This document shows positions 42,785 to 50,252 of a DNA stretch of 64,000 bases, piece by piece. The DNA is from Rhodoglobus vestalii (GTDB lineage: Bacteria > Actinomycetota > Actinomycetes > Actinomycetales > Microbacteriaceae): positions 558,001 through 622,000 of the forward strand of contig NZ_VFRA01000001.1 in NCBI RefSeq assembly GCF_006788895.1, in the 5' to 3' direction. Position 1 is the first letter of the stretch, and the number at the start of each line of letters is the position of its first letter. The notes beneath the pieces were generated by a model that had not been told where the DNA came from, did not search any database, and worked only from the letters and a program-made list of their open reading frames with translations. The translations under genes and the position numbers were made by a program.

Positions 42785-43606
42785 ATGACAATCAACTTTG
42801 TTGTCGCTCCGCAGTGGCAGGGTTCGGGATCATCGCGTGCCATGCAACTCGTCGATGGTGCCGACGCGATCCGGGGCGATCTGCCCTCCGCATCGACTCG
42901 CTCGGTCGACATCCCTCTTGAGGCGGGCGACCACCAAGGAACCGGAGTACAGCGGCTCAGTTCACTTATTCTTGTGAGAGAGCGAACACACCACGCTTTT
43001 GCGGCTGAGCCCGCGATTCACGTCACGATCGGTGGCGACTGCGGGGTTGAACTCGCGGCGATCGAGCACGTCAGTGCCAGTTCGCCGGCCGTGGTGTGGA
43101 TCGACGCGCACCCCGACCTGCACACTCCGGAGTCGAGCCCCACGGGCGCCTTCACCGGGATGGTGCTGCGGACGCTGCTCGGCGAAGGACCGGGCGCTCT
43201 CCTGCCGGCACATTCGCTCACCGCCGACCGGGTAATTCTTGCGGGGATCCGCTCCGCTGACCCTGAAGAAGACGCCTACATTCAGCAGACGGGAATTCGT
43301 TCGATCGGCGCTGGTGAATTCTCCGCCGACGCCGTGCTTGATGCGATCGAGGCTACCGGAGCAGAATCCGTCTACCTGCACATCGATCTCGACGTGCTTG
43401 ACCCCGCCGACTTCGCCGGGCTGGGCTCCCCGGTTCCCTTCGGGATTTCGCCCACGGTTCTCGCCGAAACGATTCGCGCTGTCGTCGCGAAGTATCCCCT
43501 CGCCGGGGCGGGAATCACTGAGTTTGCCCCGGCATCCATATCCCAGGCAGCGGATGATCTGCCGACCATTTTGCGGCTGATTGGTGCCATCACCTCCGCC
43601 AGCTAG
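42785..43606 (+). CDS. Arginase/agmatinase-family protein
   Basis: 273 residues of the ureohydrolase fold, which usually hydrolyses arginine, agmatine or formiminoglutamate at a binuclear manganese site. Metal motifs: VTIGGDCGVEL, VWIDAHPDLHT and HIDLDVLDPADF. The first motif has Cys where arginases have His (GGDHS) and the HGMP-like motif after DAHPD reads FTGMVL, so metal binding or substrate may differ. Start ATG 42785 has GAAAGG 8 nt upstream. Its TAG stop is part of the IS target duplication at 43602-43607; the protein is intact. No arginine-pathway gene is nearby. Confidence 0.88.
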   Translation: MTINFVVAPQWQGSGSSRAMQLVDGADAIRGDLPSASTRSVDIPLEAGDHQGTGVQRLSSLILVRERTHHAFAAEPAIHVTIGGDCGVELAAIEHVSASSPAVVWIDAHPDLHTPESSPTGAFTGMVLRTLLGEGPGALLPAHSLTADRVILAGIRSADPEEDAYIQQTGIRSIGAGEFSADAVLDAIEATGAESVYLHIDLDVLDPADFAGLGSPVPFGISPTVLAETIRAVVAKYPLAGAGITEFAPASISQAADDLPTILRLIGAITSAS

Positions 43607-43607
43607 G
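43602..43607. repeat. Left 6-bp target-site duplication GCTAGG of the IS481 element
   Basis: GCTAGG here is repeated exactly at 44661-44666, flanking the element. It fits the NCTAGN target preference known for IS481. The copy contains the TAG stop of the arginase-family gene. Confidence 0.92.
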
Positions 43608-43630
43608 TGTAGTTCCCCGGGACGTTGTGA
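43608..43630 (+). repeat. Left terminal inverted repeat of the IS481 element
   Basis: Starts TGTAGTTCCCCGGGA. Pairs with 44638-44660 at 19 of 23 positions; mismatches at positions 11, 13, 16 and 23. Confidence 0.9.
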
Positions 43631-43699
43631 TCGCGCGAGTTAGCGAAGACCTCCGGCAGGATGTGGGTACCACCCTCACATCCCCAACCGAAGGTCTTC

Positions 43700-44665
43700 A
43701 TGACTCACGCTAACGCCCCGTTCGCCCCGGAGGGGCGGCTTCGTCTTGCTCGTCTGATCGTGGAAGGCGGCTGGTCCGCTCGTCGTGCCGCAGAACGATT
43801 CCAATGTTCACCATCAACAGCATCGAAATGGGCTGCACGTTTTCGCGCTTGTCAACCCCTGACTGACCGCTCCTCACGACCGAATCGTTCACCGGCGCGC
43901 ACCTCGCGCCGCCTTGAGCGACGCATCATCGCGTTGCGATTCACCCGTCGGTGGGGACCACATCGGATCAGTTACCACCTGCACCTCAATCGCTCCACAG
44001 TCGAGCGGGTACTAGCCCGCTATCGGATGCCAAAACTCGCCTGGCTCGACCAAAGCACGGGACTCCTCGTCCGACGATCAAAACCCGTGCGCTATGAGAA
44101 AGCGATACCGGGCGAGCTGGTGCACGTTGATATCAAGAAACAAGGACGTATCCCTAACGGGGGCGGCCACCGAAAGTTAGGCCGCACCATCGGCAACCAC
44201 AACAACCAGAAAGGCGGCCGCGGATACTCGTTCCTGCATCACGCCGTCGACGACCACTCCCGACTGGCATATTCAGAGATCCTCGACGATGAGAAGAAGG
44301 AAACCGCGTCCGGGTTCTGGCGCCGCGCGAACCAGTTCTTCGTCGATGCCGGCATCACCGTGACCGCCGTGATGACCGACAACGGTTCCTGCTACCGGTC
44401 AGCCGCCTTCACCACAGCCCTCGGCCCCGCAATCAACCACAAATTCACCCGCCCCTACCGCCCGCAAACCAACGGGAAAGTCGAACGCTTCAACCGCACC
44501 CTCGCCGAGGAATGGGCCTACGCCCACACCTACCTCAGCGACGAAGCACGCGCGGCAACCTACCCAGCCTGGCTCCACAGCTACAATCACCACAGACCCC
44601 ACACCGGCATCGGCGGCCAAACACCATCAGACCGCGTCCACAACCTCACAGGGAACTACAGCTAG
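43700..44665 (+). CDS. IS481-family transposase
   Basis: 321 residues. An N-terminal helix-turn-helix (about 10-60: GRLRLARLIVEGGWSARRAA, then FQCSPSTASKWAARF) precedes an rve integrase core with the DDE triad: Asp in VHVDIKKQGRI, Asp in VMTDNGSCYRS and Glu in TNGKVERFNRTL, then HSYNHHRPH. ATG 43700 has GAAGG 5 nt upstream. The last codons lie beyond the right inverted repeat: the TAG stop at 44663-44665 is supplied by the duplicated target GCTAGG, so the coding sequence depends on insertion at CTAG. Confidence 0.96.
   Translation: MTHANAPFAPEGRLRLARLIVEGGWSARRAAERFQCSPSTASKWAARFRACQPLTDRSSRPNRSPARTSRRLERRIIALRFTRRWGPHRISYHLHLNRSTVERVLARYRMPKLAWLDQSTGLLVRRSKPVRYEKAIPGELVHVDIKKQGRIPNGGGHRKLGRTIGNHNNQKGGRGYSFLHHAVDDHSRLAYSEILDDEKKETASGFWRRANQFFVDAGITVTAVMTDNGSCYRSAAFTTALGPAINHKFTRPYRPQTNGKVERFNRTLAEEWAYAHTYLSDEARAATYPAWLHSYNHHRPHTGIGGQTPSDRVHNLTGNYS
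44638..44660 (-). repeat. Right terminal inverted repeat of the IS481 element
   Basis: Reads TGTAGTTCCCTGTGA on the minus strand and lies inside the 3' end of the transposase gene. Confidence 0.9.
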
Positions 44666-44666
44666 G
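44661..44666. repeat. Right 6-bp target-site duplication GCTAGG
   Basis: Identical to 43602-43607. It provides the transposase stop codon TAG. Confidence 0.92.
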
Positions 44667-44674
44667 CCAGGTAG

Positions 44675-44703
44675 TTCACACTCTGGTGCCCGCGCCGTAG
44701 TCT
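44675..44703 (+). promoter_or_regulatory. Promoter of the crotonase-family gene
   Basis: TTCACA (44675-44680), 17-nt spacer, TAGTCT (44698-44703), then 6 nt to ATG 44710. It starts 15 nt outside the IS end, so it is not derived from the element. Leaderless arrangement. Confidence 0.65.
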
Positions 44704-44709
44704 GGGAAC

Positions 44710-45510
44710 ATGACTGACACCAGTACAGATTCAGCGAAAGTTACTCTCGAGCGGGACGGTCACGTTTTGCTCATTGGGCTCAATCGGGTCGATAAGCGCA
44801 ATGCCGCTGACCTGGAGCTTCTTGAGCAGCTTGCGTTGGCGTATGGCGAACTTGAGCGCGACCCCGAGCTGCGGGCCGGTTTCGTTTTTGCCCACGGCGA
44901 CCACTTCACCGGCGGTCTTGATCTGGCCGACATCGGGCCACGAATTGGTGCCGACGGGCTCGACATGGTGCCCGAGGGCGGGATCAACCCGTGGCAGGTG
45001 TCGGGCCAGAAACTGTCCAAACCCGTAGTGATTGCGGTGCAGGGCACCTGTCTCACGTTGGGTATTGAGCTGATCTTGGCCAGCGACATTGCGGTTGCTG
45101 CCGACTCGAGTGTCTTTGGCCAGGTCGAGGTATCGCGGGGCATCCTGCCATTCGGTGGGGCAACGATTCGTTTTCCGCGGCAGGTGGGGTGGTCGAATGC
45201 GATGCGCTGGATTCTCACCGGCGACAGTTTCGATGCTGCGGAGGCTCACCGCATCGGGCTCGTGCAAGAGGTTGTGCCGCACGGCGAACAGTATGCGCGC
45301 GGACTCGAGCTGGCTCAGCGGGTCGCCGCCCAAGCGCCGCTCGCGGTGCAGGCCGCACTGAAGAATGCGAACGTTGCGATTCGGGATGGGGACCCTGCCG
45401 CAGAGGTTGCGCTCCAGCCTGAGCTCGTGACCCTTGCGCAGAGTAAGGATGCCCAAATCGGCATGAAAGCGTTCATGACGCGCACCACCGCATCATTTAT
45501 CGGAAAGTAG
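44710..45510 (+). CDS. Crotonase/enoyl-CoA hydratase family protein
   Basis: 266 residues of the crotonase fold. The oxyanion-hole segments are AHGDHFTGGLDLADI and VQGTCLTLGIELILASDIAV. At the two positions where enoyl-CoA hydratases have catalytic Glu, VEVSRGILPFGGATIRFP keeps one acidic residue and lacks a clear second, so it may be an isomerase or other crotonase. It is followed after 8 nt by the flavoprotein gene; the two could be co-transcribed. The CoA substrate is unknown. Confidence 0.88.
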   Translation: MTDTSTDSAKVTLERDGHVLLIGLNRVDKRNAADLELLEQLALAYGELERDPELRAGFVFAHGDHFTGGLDLADIGPRIGADGLDMVPEGGINPWQVSGQKLSKPVVIAVQGTCLTLGIELILASDIAVAADSSVFGQVEVSRGILPFGGATIRFPRQVGWSNAMRWILTGDSFDAAEAHRIGLVQEVVPHGEQYARGLELAQRVAAQAPLAVQAALKNANVAIRDGDPAAEVALQPELVTLAQSKDAQIGMKAFMTRTTASFIGK

Positions 45511-45518
45511 GAAGCATC

Positions 45519-46931
45519 ATGGCTGAAAACAGGTGGGATGTCATCGTTATCGGCGCTGGCGCGGTAGGCGAAAATATTGCTGATCGCGCGGTGCAAGGTG
45601 GGCTGAGTGTTGTTCTCGTGGAGAGCGAACTCGTCGGCGGTGAGTGCTCATACTGGGCTTGTATGCCGTCGAAGGCACTCATCCGCAGCGGACTCGCCCT
45701 CCGTGCGGCCCAACGCGTCGATGGCACAGCGCAGGCCGTCACCGGAGACATCGACGTCGCCGCCCTGCTCGCCCGTCGCGACAGCTTCACAAGCAATTGG
45801 GATGACGCGGGCCAGGTGCGCTGGGTCGAGAAAGCGGGCATTGATCTTCGCCGGGGTCACGCTCGGCTCGACGGCGCCAAACGAGTGATCGTCACAGACG
45901 ACAACGGCGACGTTACAACGCTTAACGCGAATCATGCCGTCGTCGTCGCGACCGGATCCGATCCCAAACTTCCCGACATTTCCGGACTAGTGGATGCCCA
46001 GCCCTGGACCCCGCGCGAAGCAACCTCGGTCAAGGAGGTTCCCGAATCGTTCGCCATCATCGGCGGAGGAGTCGTCGGGGTTGAGATGGCGACCGCCTAC
46101 CTCGACCTTGGCTCGAAAGTGACACTCTTTGCACGCAGTGGACTGCTCAACGGTCAAGAAGACTTCGCAGGCGACCTTGTTGCGAAAGCGCTCCGCGCGC
46201 GCGGCGCCACCATCGTCACGGCGTCTCCCACGCGAGTGAAGCGCACCGCCCACGGGGTCGAGATTGAGACCGAGACTGAGAGTTTTACAGCATCCGAAAT
46301 TCTGATCGCAACGGGTCGAACCGCGCGCACGAGCGACATCGGTCTCGACACGGTCGGGCTCCCGGTGGGCGACTGGCTGTCGGTGGACGACACCATGCTC
46401 GTGCACGACACCGACTGGCTTTATGCCGTCGGCGACGTGAATCATCGTGCCCTACTCACGCATCAGGGCAAGTATCAGGCGCGCGCGGCTGGTGACGTCA
46501 TCGTCGCCCGAGCAAAAGGCGAGCCGGTGGATGACGCACCCTGGGGCTCCCACGTTGCTACCGCAGACCACGGCGCTGTTCCGCAGGTGACGTTCACCGA
46601 TCCGGAGGTCGCTTCGGTCGGCATCATGTCTGCCGATGCCCAGAAGCAGGGCATCGACGTGCAGATTGTTGACTACAACATCGGCTGGGTTGCTGGAGCA
46701 AGTCTGCAGGCTGATAACTATGAGGGCCAGGCCCGGCTCGTGATCGACCGCGAGCTTCAGGTGATTGTCGGCGCAACCTTTGTCGGTCAGGATGTCGCGG
46801 AACTGTTGCACTCAGCCACAATTGCGATCGTGGGCGAGGTCCCTATCGCCAGGCTCTGGCATGCGGTTCCCTCGTACCCCACGATCAGTGAAGTGTGGTT
46901 GCGCCTACTCGAAGCCGTTGGTCGGCCATAG
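45519..46931 (+). CDS. FAD-dependent pyridine nucleotide-disulfide oxidoreductase
   Basis: 470 residues. The FAD-binding motif is IVIGAGAVGENIADRA; the redox-active disulfide is CX4C in GECSYWACMPSKAL, where most family members have CLNVGC; the NAD(P) motif is IIGGGVVGVEMATAYLDLG; the second FAD motif is YAVGDVNHRALLTHQ. The C-terminal dimer domain includes HAVPSYPTISEVW with the His-Glu pair. The family includes dihydrolipoamide, mercuric and mycothione reductases; the unusual CSYWAC spacing sequence does not point to one of them, so the substrate is open. Confidence 0.9.
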   Translation: MAENRWDVIVIGAGAVGENIADRAVQGGLSVVLVESELVGGECSYWACMPSKALIRSGLALRAAQRVDGTAQAVTGDIDVAALLARRDSFTSNWDDAGQVRWVEKAGIDLRRGHARLDGAKRVIVTDDNGDVTTLNANHAVVVATGSDPKLPDISGLVDAQPWTPREATSVKEVPESFAIIGGGVVGVEMATAYLDLGSKVTLFARSGLLNGQEDFAGDLVAKALRARGATIVTASPTRVKRTAHGVEIETETESFTASEILIATGRTARTSDIGLDTVGLPVGDWLSVDDTMLVHDTDWLYAVGDVNHRALLTHQGKYQARAAGDVIVARAKGEPVDDAPWGSHVATADHGAVPQVTFTDPEVASVGIMSADAQKQGIDVQIVDYNIGWVAGASLQADNYEGQARLVIDRELQVIVGATFVGQDVAELLHSATIAIVGEVPIARLWHAVPSYPTISEVWLRLLEAVGRP

Positions 46932-47012
46932 CGACAGAAGGGCTGCGGTCTATCCCGCTGTATCTGCTGGCGGGGCCTAACCCACGGCTTGTCGAAGAAA
47001 CTTTGCTCGCCG

Positions 47013-47366
47013 CTAGTTGGAGCTGAGCAGTCGTGCGGGACCCTCGTGGGCAACCCAGGCGTAGACGGTGCTCTCACCGAACGCGCTCACGGGGAGCATT
47101 TCGCTCAACCACGCATCCATGGAACGGGTGAGGCTTTGGCCGCGCTCGCGCAGCAACCAGCAGACGCTGAAACGGCCGGGCGCCGAGAGCACTCGGATGT
47201 CGGCAGCGGTATCGACCTCGATGAACACTTGACCCCGTGCGCGGGCCGGAAGGCTCGCCAGAATCATTGCAATGGTATCGATCGAGGTCTCGTCTCCCGC
47301 GAGCAGCACGCGATTAGCCGACTGGGGGTTCCAGGCGATCTGCGGCGTGAATAGTTCAGGAAACAT
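47013..47366 (-). CDS. Small siderophore-interacting (SIP) C-terminal-domain protein
   Basis: 117 residues corresponding to the NAD(P)H-binding C-terminal half of siderophore-interacting flavin reductases: VLLAGDETSIDTIAMILASL, then VFIEVDTAADI, and WVAHEGPARLL at the end. The FAD-binding half is absent; the chain begins normally, so this looks like a natural stand-alone form and not a broken gene. ATG 47366 lies 7 nt after a TATACT -10, and an iron-box-like sequence overlaps that promoter; ATG 47384 lies inside the promoter and is rejected. A role in releasing iron from siderophores under iron limitation is inferred. Confidence 0.85.
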   Translation of the reverse strand: MFPELFTPQIAWNPQSANRVLLAGDETSIDTIAMILASLPARARGQVFIEVDTAADIRVLSAPGRFSVCWLLRERGQSLTRSMDAWLSEMLPVSAFGESTVYAWVAHEGPARLLSSN

Positions 47367-47373
47367 TGTCTCT

Positions 47374-47379
47374 AGTATA
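47374..47379 (-). promoter_or_regulatory. -10 element of the SIP-protein gene
   Basis: TATACT on the minus strand, 7 nt before ATG 47366; leaderless arrangement. Confidence 0.6.
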
Positions 47380-47395
47380 GGCATGCCTTACCTAA
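47377..47395 (-). promoter_or_regulatory. DtxR/IdeR-like iron box
   Basis: TTAGGTAAGGCATGCCTAT on the minus strand matches the 19-bp DtxR/IdeR consensus TTAGGTTAGGCTAACCTAA at 14 positions and overlaps the -10. Iron-dependent repression of the SIP gene would follow. Confidence 0.65.
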
Positions 47396-47492
47396 ATCGC
47401 ACAGCCCTCTCGGGGTATTCCAAGCAGCAAATGTGGTCAGCGATAGTACGCCCGAAGCTAGGCAAAGGTTTGCGATTGACCGGGACTCGGCG

Positions 47493-48908
47493 CTAGCTCC
47501 GAAACGCTACCGGATGCCGCGTGCCCCACTGAAAGCGCCGCTCCAGTTGCGCCCCAATCGCCAGCAGCACATCTTCGCGCCCAGGCCGCCCAATCAGCTG
47601 CACTCCCATGGGCAGCCCCTCAGCGGTCTCGTGCACCGGAAGGCTGATCGCGGGGAGGCCTGCGACGTTCACGAAACTCGTCCACGGCGTGTACTGCACC
47701 TGTTTTGCGAAGTTCTCGAAGGCATCCTCGGCATGAAACCACCCCAGCGGCCTCGGCGTCATCGCCATCGCCGGGGTAAGCACCGCGTCATATGCGGCGA
47801 ACTGGTGGATGACGCTGCGCTCAAATCGAGACAGCGTTGCGATGGCAATACCAACGTCGCGCGCGCCCATCCGGCGTCCGCTTTCGATGAGCCATTTCGT
47901 GAGGGGTTCCGCGAGCTCAAGTTGTTCGCCGTCGAGGGGGATTCCTGCGGCTCCCGCTTGCCACAGCACGGTGAATGCTTCGGCGTATTCGGGTGAGGGC
48001 GTTAGACCAAACTCTTGGCTGCCGTGGCCGAGCTGGTCGAGGGCTTCGCGAGCGAGGTCGAGGGCTTCCTGCGCTTCGGGAGAAACGCTGATCTCATAGG
48101 TGTCGTCCCACGGCGAGGTGGTCATGACGCCGATGCTGAAGGTTCCTTCGCCGCGGATGGCGGCGTTGAGGAAGGCTCCGCCATCCCACGTGGGCGGCGT
48201 GACCGAGTATGGCGATGGCCCGGCGAGCGCGTCGAGCAAGAGTGCAGCATCCGCCACGGTGCGGGCGATGGGACCGGCAACGGGCAGCTGCCCGAGACTG
48301 CCGAAGCCGCTGCCGGAGGGCACGCGCGCGCGGGAGGGTTTGAGGCCGACGAGTCCGGTGGCTGCGGCGGGGATGCGGATGGAGCCTCCACCGTCTGAGC
48401 CGGGGGCGAAGGGCAGCAGGCCCGCCGAGACGGCTACTGCTGCTCCCCCGCTGCTGCCGCCTGACCCCAACGACGTGTTCCACGGATTCACCGCGGGGGC
48501 ATCCGAGAGCGGCTCGGTGTAGGCGGGGAGGCCAAACTCGGGCGTCGCAGTCTTGCCGAGACTGATCGCCCCCGCGTCATCCAACACGTCGACGATTTCG
48601 TCGGATACCTCGGGCACGAAGTCTGCGAAGGCGCGTGATCCATAGGCGGTGCGCACTCCGGCGCGGGCCCAGAGGTCTTTCTCTGCCGAGGGTAAGCCCC
48701 AGAGGGTGGATGCTCGGCTCCCCGCCTGCTCGAGCTCTGCTGCCTGAGCCCGTGCGGCATCCGCGGTCACGACGGTGAAGGCGCCGAGCTCAGGGTTCAG
48801 ACGCTCGATGCGGTCGAGGTAGTGGCTCACGAGTTCGCCCGGTGTTAGCTCCCCGGCGCGCAGGAGGTTCAGTTGTTCGTTCGCGGTGAGGTGATGAAGT
48901 TCTGACAC
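47493..48908 (-). CDS. Amidase-signature family amidase
   Basis: 471 residues of the Ser-cisSer-Lys amidase family. The catalytic lysine is in GLPSAEKDLWARAG, the cis-Ser in LGSGGSSGGAAVAVSAG and the nucleophile Ser in SDGGGSIRIPAAATGLVGL. Length is normal. It has no GatB/GatC neighbours and lacks the Gat context, so it is a free amidase and not GatA. The start is GTG 48908 with TAGGCT 6 nt upstream. The physiological amide is unknown. Confidence 0.92.
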   Translation of the reverse strand: MSELHHLTANEQLNLLRAGELTPGELVSHYLDRIERLNPELGAFTVVTADAARAQAAELEQAGSRASTLWGLPSAEKDLWARAGVRTAYGSRAFADFVPEVSDEIVDVLDDAGAISLGKTATPEFGLPAYTEPLSDAPAVNPWNTSLGSGGSSGGAAVAVSAGLLPFAPGSDGGGSIRIPAAATGLVGLKPSRARVPSGSGFGSLGQLPVAGPIARTVADAALLLDALAGPSPYSVTPPTWDGGAFLNAAIRGEGTFSIGVMTTSPWDDTYEISVSPEAQEALDLAREALDQLGHGSQEFGLTPSPEYAEAFTVLWQAGAAGIPLDGEQLELAEPLTKWLIESGRRMGARDVGIAIATLSRFERSVIHQFAAYDAVLTPAMAMTPRPLGWFHAEDAFENFAKQVQYTPWTSFVNVAGLPAISLPVHETAEGLPMGVQLIGRPGREDVLLAIGAQLERRFQWGTRHPVAFRS

Positions 48909-48914
48909 TCGTTC

Positions 48915-48920
48915 AGCCTA
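48915..48920 (-). promoter_or_regulatory. -10 element of the amidase gene
   Basis: TAGGCT on the minus strand, 6 nt before GTG 48908; leaderless arrangement. Confidence 0.5.
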
Positions 48921-48926
48921 AAGAAC

Positions 48927-48932
48927 TTGACA
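48927..48932 (+). promoter_or_regulatory. Candidate -35 of the GntR-ABC operon
   Basis: Perfect TTGACA, 18 nt before the inverted repeat. The -10 is not clear and would lie within the operator. Confidence 0.4.
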
Positions 48933-48949
48933 AAGCCCCGCCATGCTGA

Positions 48950-48977
48950 TTGGTTAGTTACATAACCAACTAACCAA
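48950..48977. promoter_or_regulatory. Operator-like inverted repeat TTGGTTAGTT-N8-AACTAACCAA
   Basis: A perfect 10-bp inverted repeat with an 8-nt centre lies 28 bp before the GntR start and downstream of TTGACA. YtrA-subfamily GntR proteins bind such sites in front of their own ABC operon. Confidence 0.8.
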
Positions 48978-49005
48978 TCGAGTAATCGCAGGAAAGGAGG
49001 CACAC

Positions 49006-49365
49006 ATGGATGACTCACGCCCAATCTTCGCGCAGCTCGCCGAGAACATCGAAAACGACATCATCTCTGGCGCGCTCCCCGAAGAGGGCCAAGCGCCCTC
49101 AACCAACGAATTCGCGGCCTTCTACCGCATCAACCCCGCCACCGCCCTCAAGGGCGTCAACGTGCTCGTCGATGCAGGAATTCTCTACAAGAAACGAGGT
49201 ATCGGAATGTTTGTCGCCTCCGGCGCTCAAGAACAACTCACAGGTGCACGGCGCGACAAGTTCAGCAGCGAATATGTGCGCCCGCTCTTGGCCGAAGCAG
49301 AAAAGCTCGGCATCGACTCCACCCAACTCACTCAGATGATCGCCAAGGAGGCGAAGAACTCATGA
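49006..49365 (+). CDS. GntR-family (YtrA subfamily) transcriptional regulator
   Basis: 119 residues: a winged helix-turn-helix (about 8-75: PIFAQLAENIENDIISGALP, then FYRINPATALKGVNVLVDAG and KKRGIGMFVA) plus a short C-terminal helical dimerisation arm, the reduced size typical of YtrA. AAGGAGG lies 6 nt before ATG 49006. It overlaps the ABC ATPase gene by 4 nt (ATGA) and is preceded by a perfect inverted repeat, so it likely represses its own operon. The inducer is unknown; relatives respond to cell-wall antibiotics. Confidence 0.93.
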   Translation: MDDSRPIFAQLAENIENDIISGALPEEGQAPSTNEFAAFYRINPATALKGVNVLVDAGILYKKRGIGMFVASGAQEQLTGARRDKFSSEYVRPLLAEAEKLGIDSTQLTQMIAKEAKNS

Positions 49366-50252
49366 CGTCAACCATTGAGGTAAACAACCTCACGAAGCGC
49401 TTCGGAAAAGTCATCGCCGTGAACGACGTGAGCTTCTCTGTTGCTGAGAACAAGATTTATGGTCTTCTCGGTCGCAACGGCGCAGGCAAGACCACGCTCA
49501 TGCAGCTGCTCACCGGCCAAGATTTCGCGAGCGAAGGCACCATTTCCCTGTTTGGGCAGGCGCCCGTTGAGAACGCCAAGGTGCTGCAGAACACGTGCTT
49601 CATCAAAGAAAGCCAGCGCTACCCCGAAGACTTCCGCCCCAAGGATGTCTTCACGACTGCGCCGTGGTTCTTCGCGAACTGGGATCAGAAGTTTGCCGAG
49701 CGACTAGTCGCCGACTTCCGACTCCCCCTCGACCGTCGCATCAAGAAGCTCTCCCGCGGCCAGCTCTCCTCCATCGGCGTAATCGTCGGACTCGCCTCGC
49801 GCGCACCGCTCACCTTCTTCGATGAGCCCTACCTGGGATTGGATGCCGTGGCCCGCCACATCTTTTATGACCGCCTTCTTGAGGACTACGCCAACCACCC
49901 GCGCACCGTCGTGCTCTCCACCCACCTCATTGACGAGGTCAGCAATCTGCTTGAACACGTTCTCGTCATCGACGAAGGCGCGATGCTCATCAATGAGGAT
50001 GCCGAAACCCTGCGCAACCGCGCTACCACTGTCGTAGGTATGAAGACCGCCGTTGACGCTTTTGTCGGCGAGCGCACAGTGCTGCAGCGCGATGGCATCG
50101 GCGGGCTCAGCTCGGTAACCGTTGCGGGGCTCAACGAGAGCGAGCGCCGCGAAGCGACAGCGGCCGGGCTGGAACTGTCACCGGTGTCGCTACAGCAGCT
50201 CATCATTCACCTCACCAGCACCGAGACCACGGAATTCGAGGCCAGCGCATGA
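49362..50252 (+). CDS. ABC transporter ATP-binding protein
   Basis: 296 residues. Walker A is LLGRNGAGKTTLMQLLTG, the signature is KKLSRGQLSSIGVIVG (Arg in place of the first Gly of LSGGQ), Walker B is LTFFDEPYLGLDA and the switch His lies in VVLSTHLIDEV. A C-terminal 70-residue extension follows. It overlaps both neighbours by 4 nt. It pairs with the six-helix permease downstream to form a YtrBC-like exporter, possibly for antibiotics or lipids; substrate unknown. Confidence 0.94.
   Translation: MTSTIEVNNLTKRFGKVIAVNDVSFSVAENKIYGLLGRNGAGKTTLMQLLTGQDFASEGTISLFGQAPVENAKVLQNTCFIKESQRYPEDFRPKDVFTTAPWFFANWDQKFAERLVADFRLPLDRRIKKLSRGQLSSIGVIVGLASRAPLTFFDEPYLGLDAVARHIFYDRLLEDYANHPRTVVLSTHLIDEVSNLLEHVLVIDEGAMLINEDAETLRNRATTVVGMKTAVDAFVGERTVLQRDGIGGLSSVTVAGLNESERREATAAGLELSPVSLQQLIIHLTSTETTEFEASA

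Larger units (their letters stand above)
43608..44660 (+). mobile_element. IS481-family insertion sequence, complete (1053 bp)
   Basis: The element is bounded by imperfect terminal inverted repeats starting TGTAGTTCCC (left 43608-43630, right 44638-44660, 19 of 23 positions matching) and by the GCTAGG duplication. It holds one intact transposase gene. Perfect target duplication and intact ORF suggest a recent insertion. It separates the arginase-family gene from the crotonase gene without breaking either. Confidence 0.95.

Noticed and set aside
43661..43699. Upstream in-frame start of the transposase at 43661
   Set aside because: No ribosome site, whereas ATG 43700 has GAAGG at good spacing and gives normal family length.
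47013..47384. SIP gene as a truncated pseudogene
   Set aside because: It has a good promoter, iron box, intact domain and normal stop; no remnant of the FAD half lies upstream.
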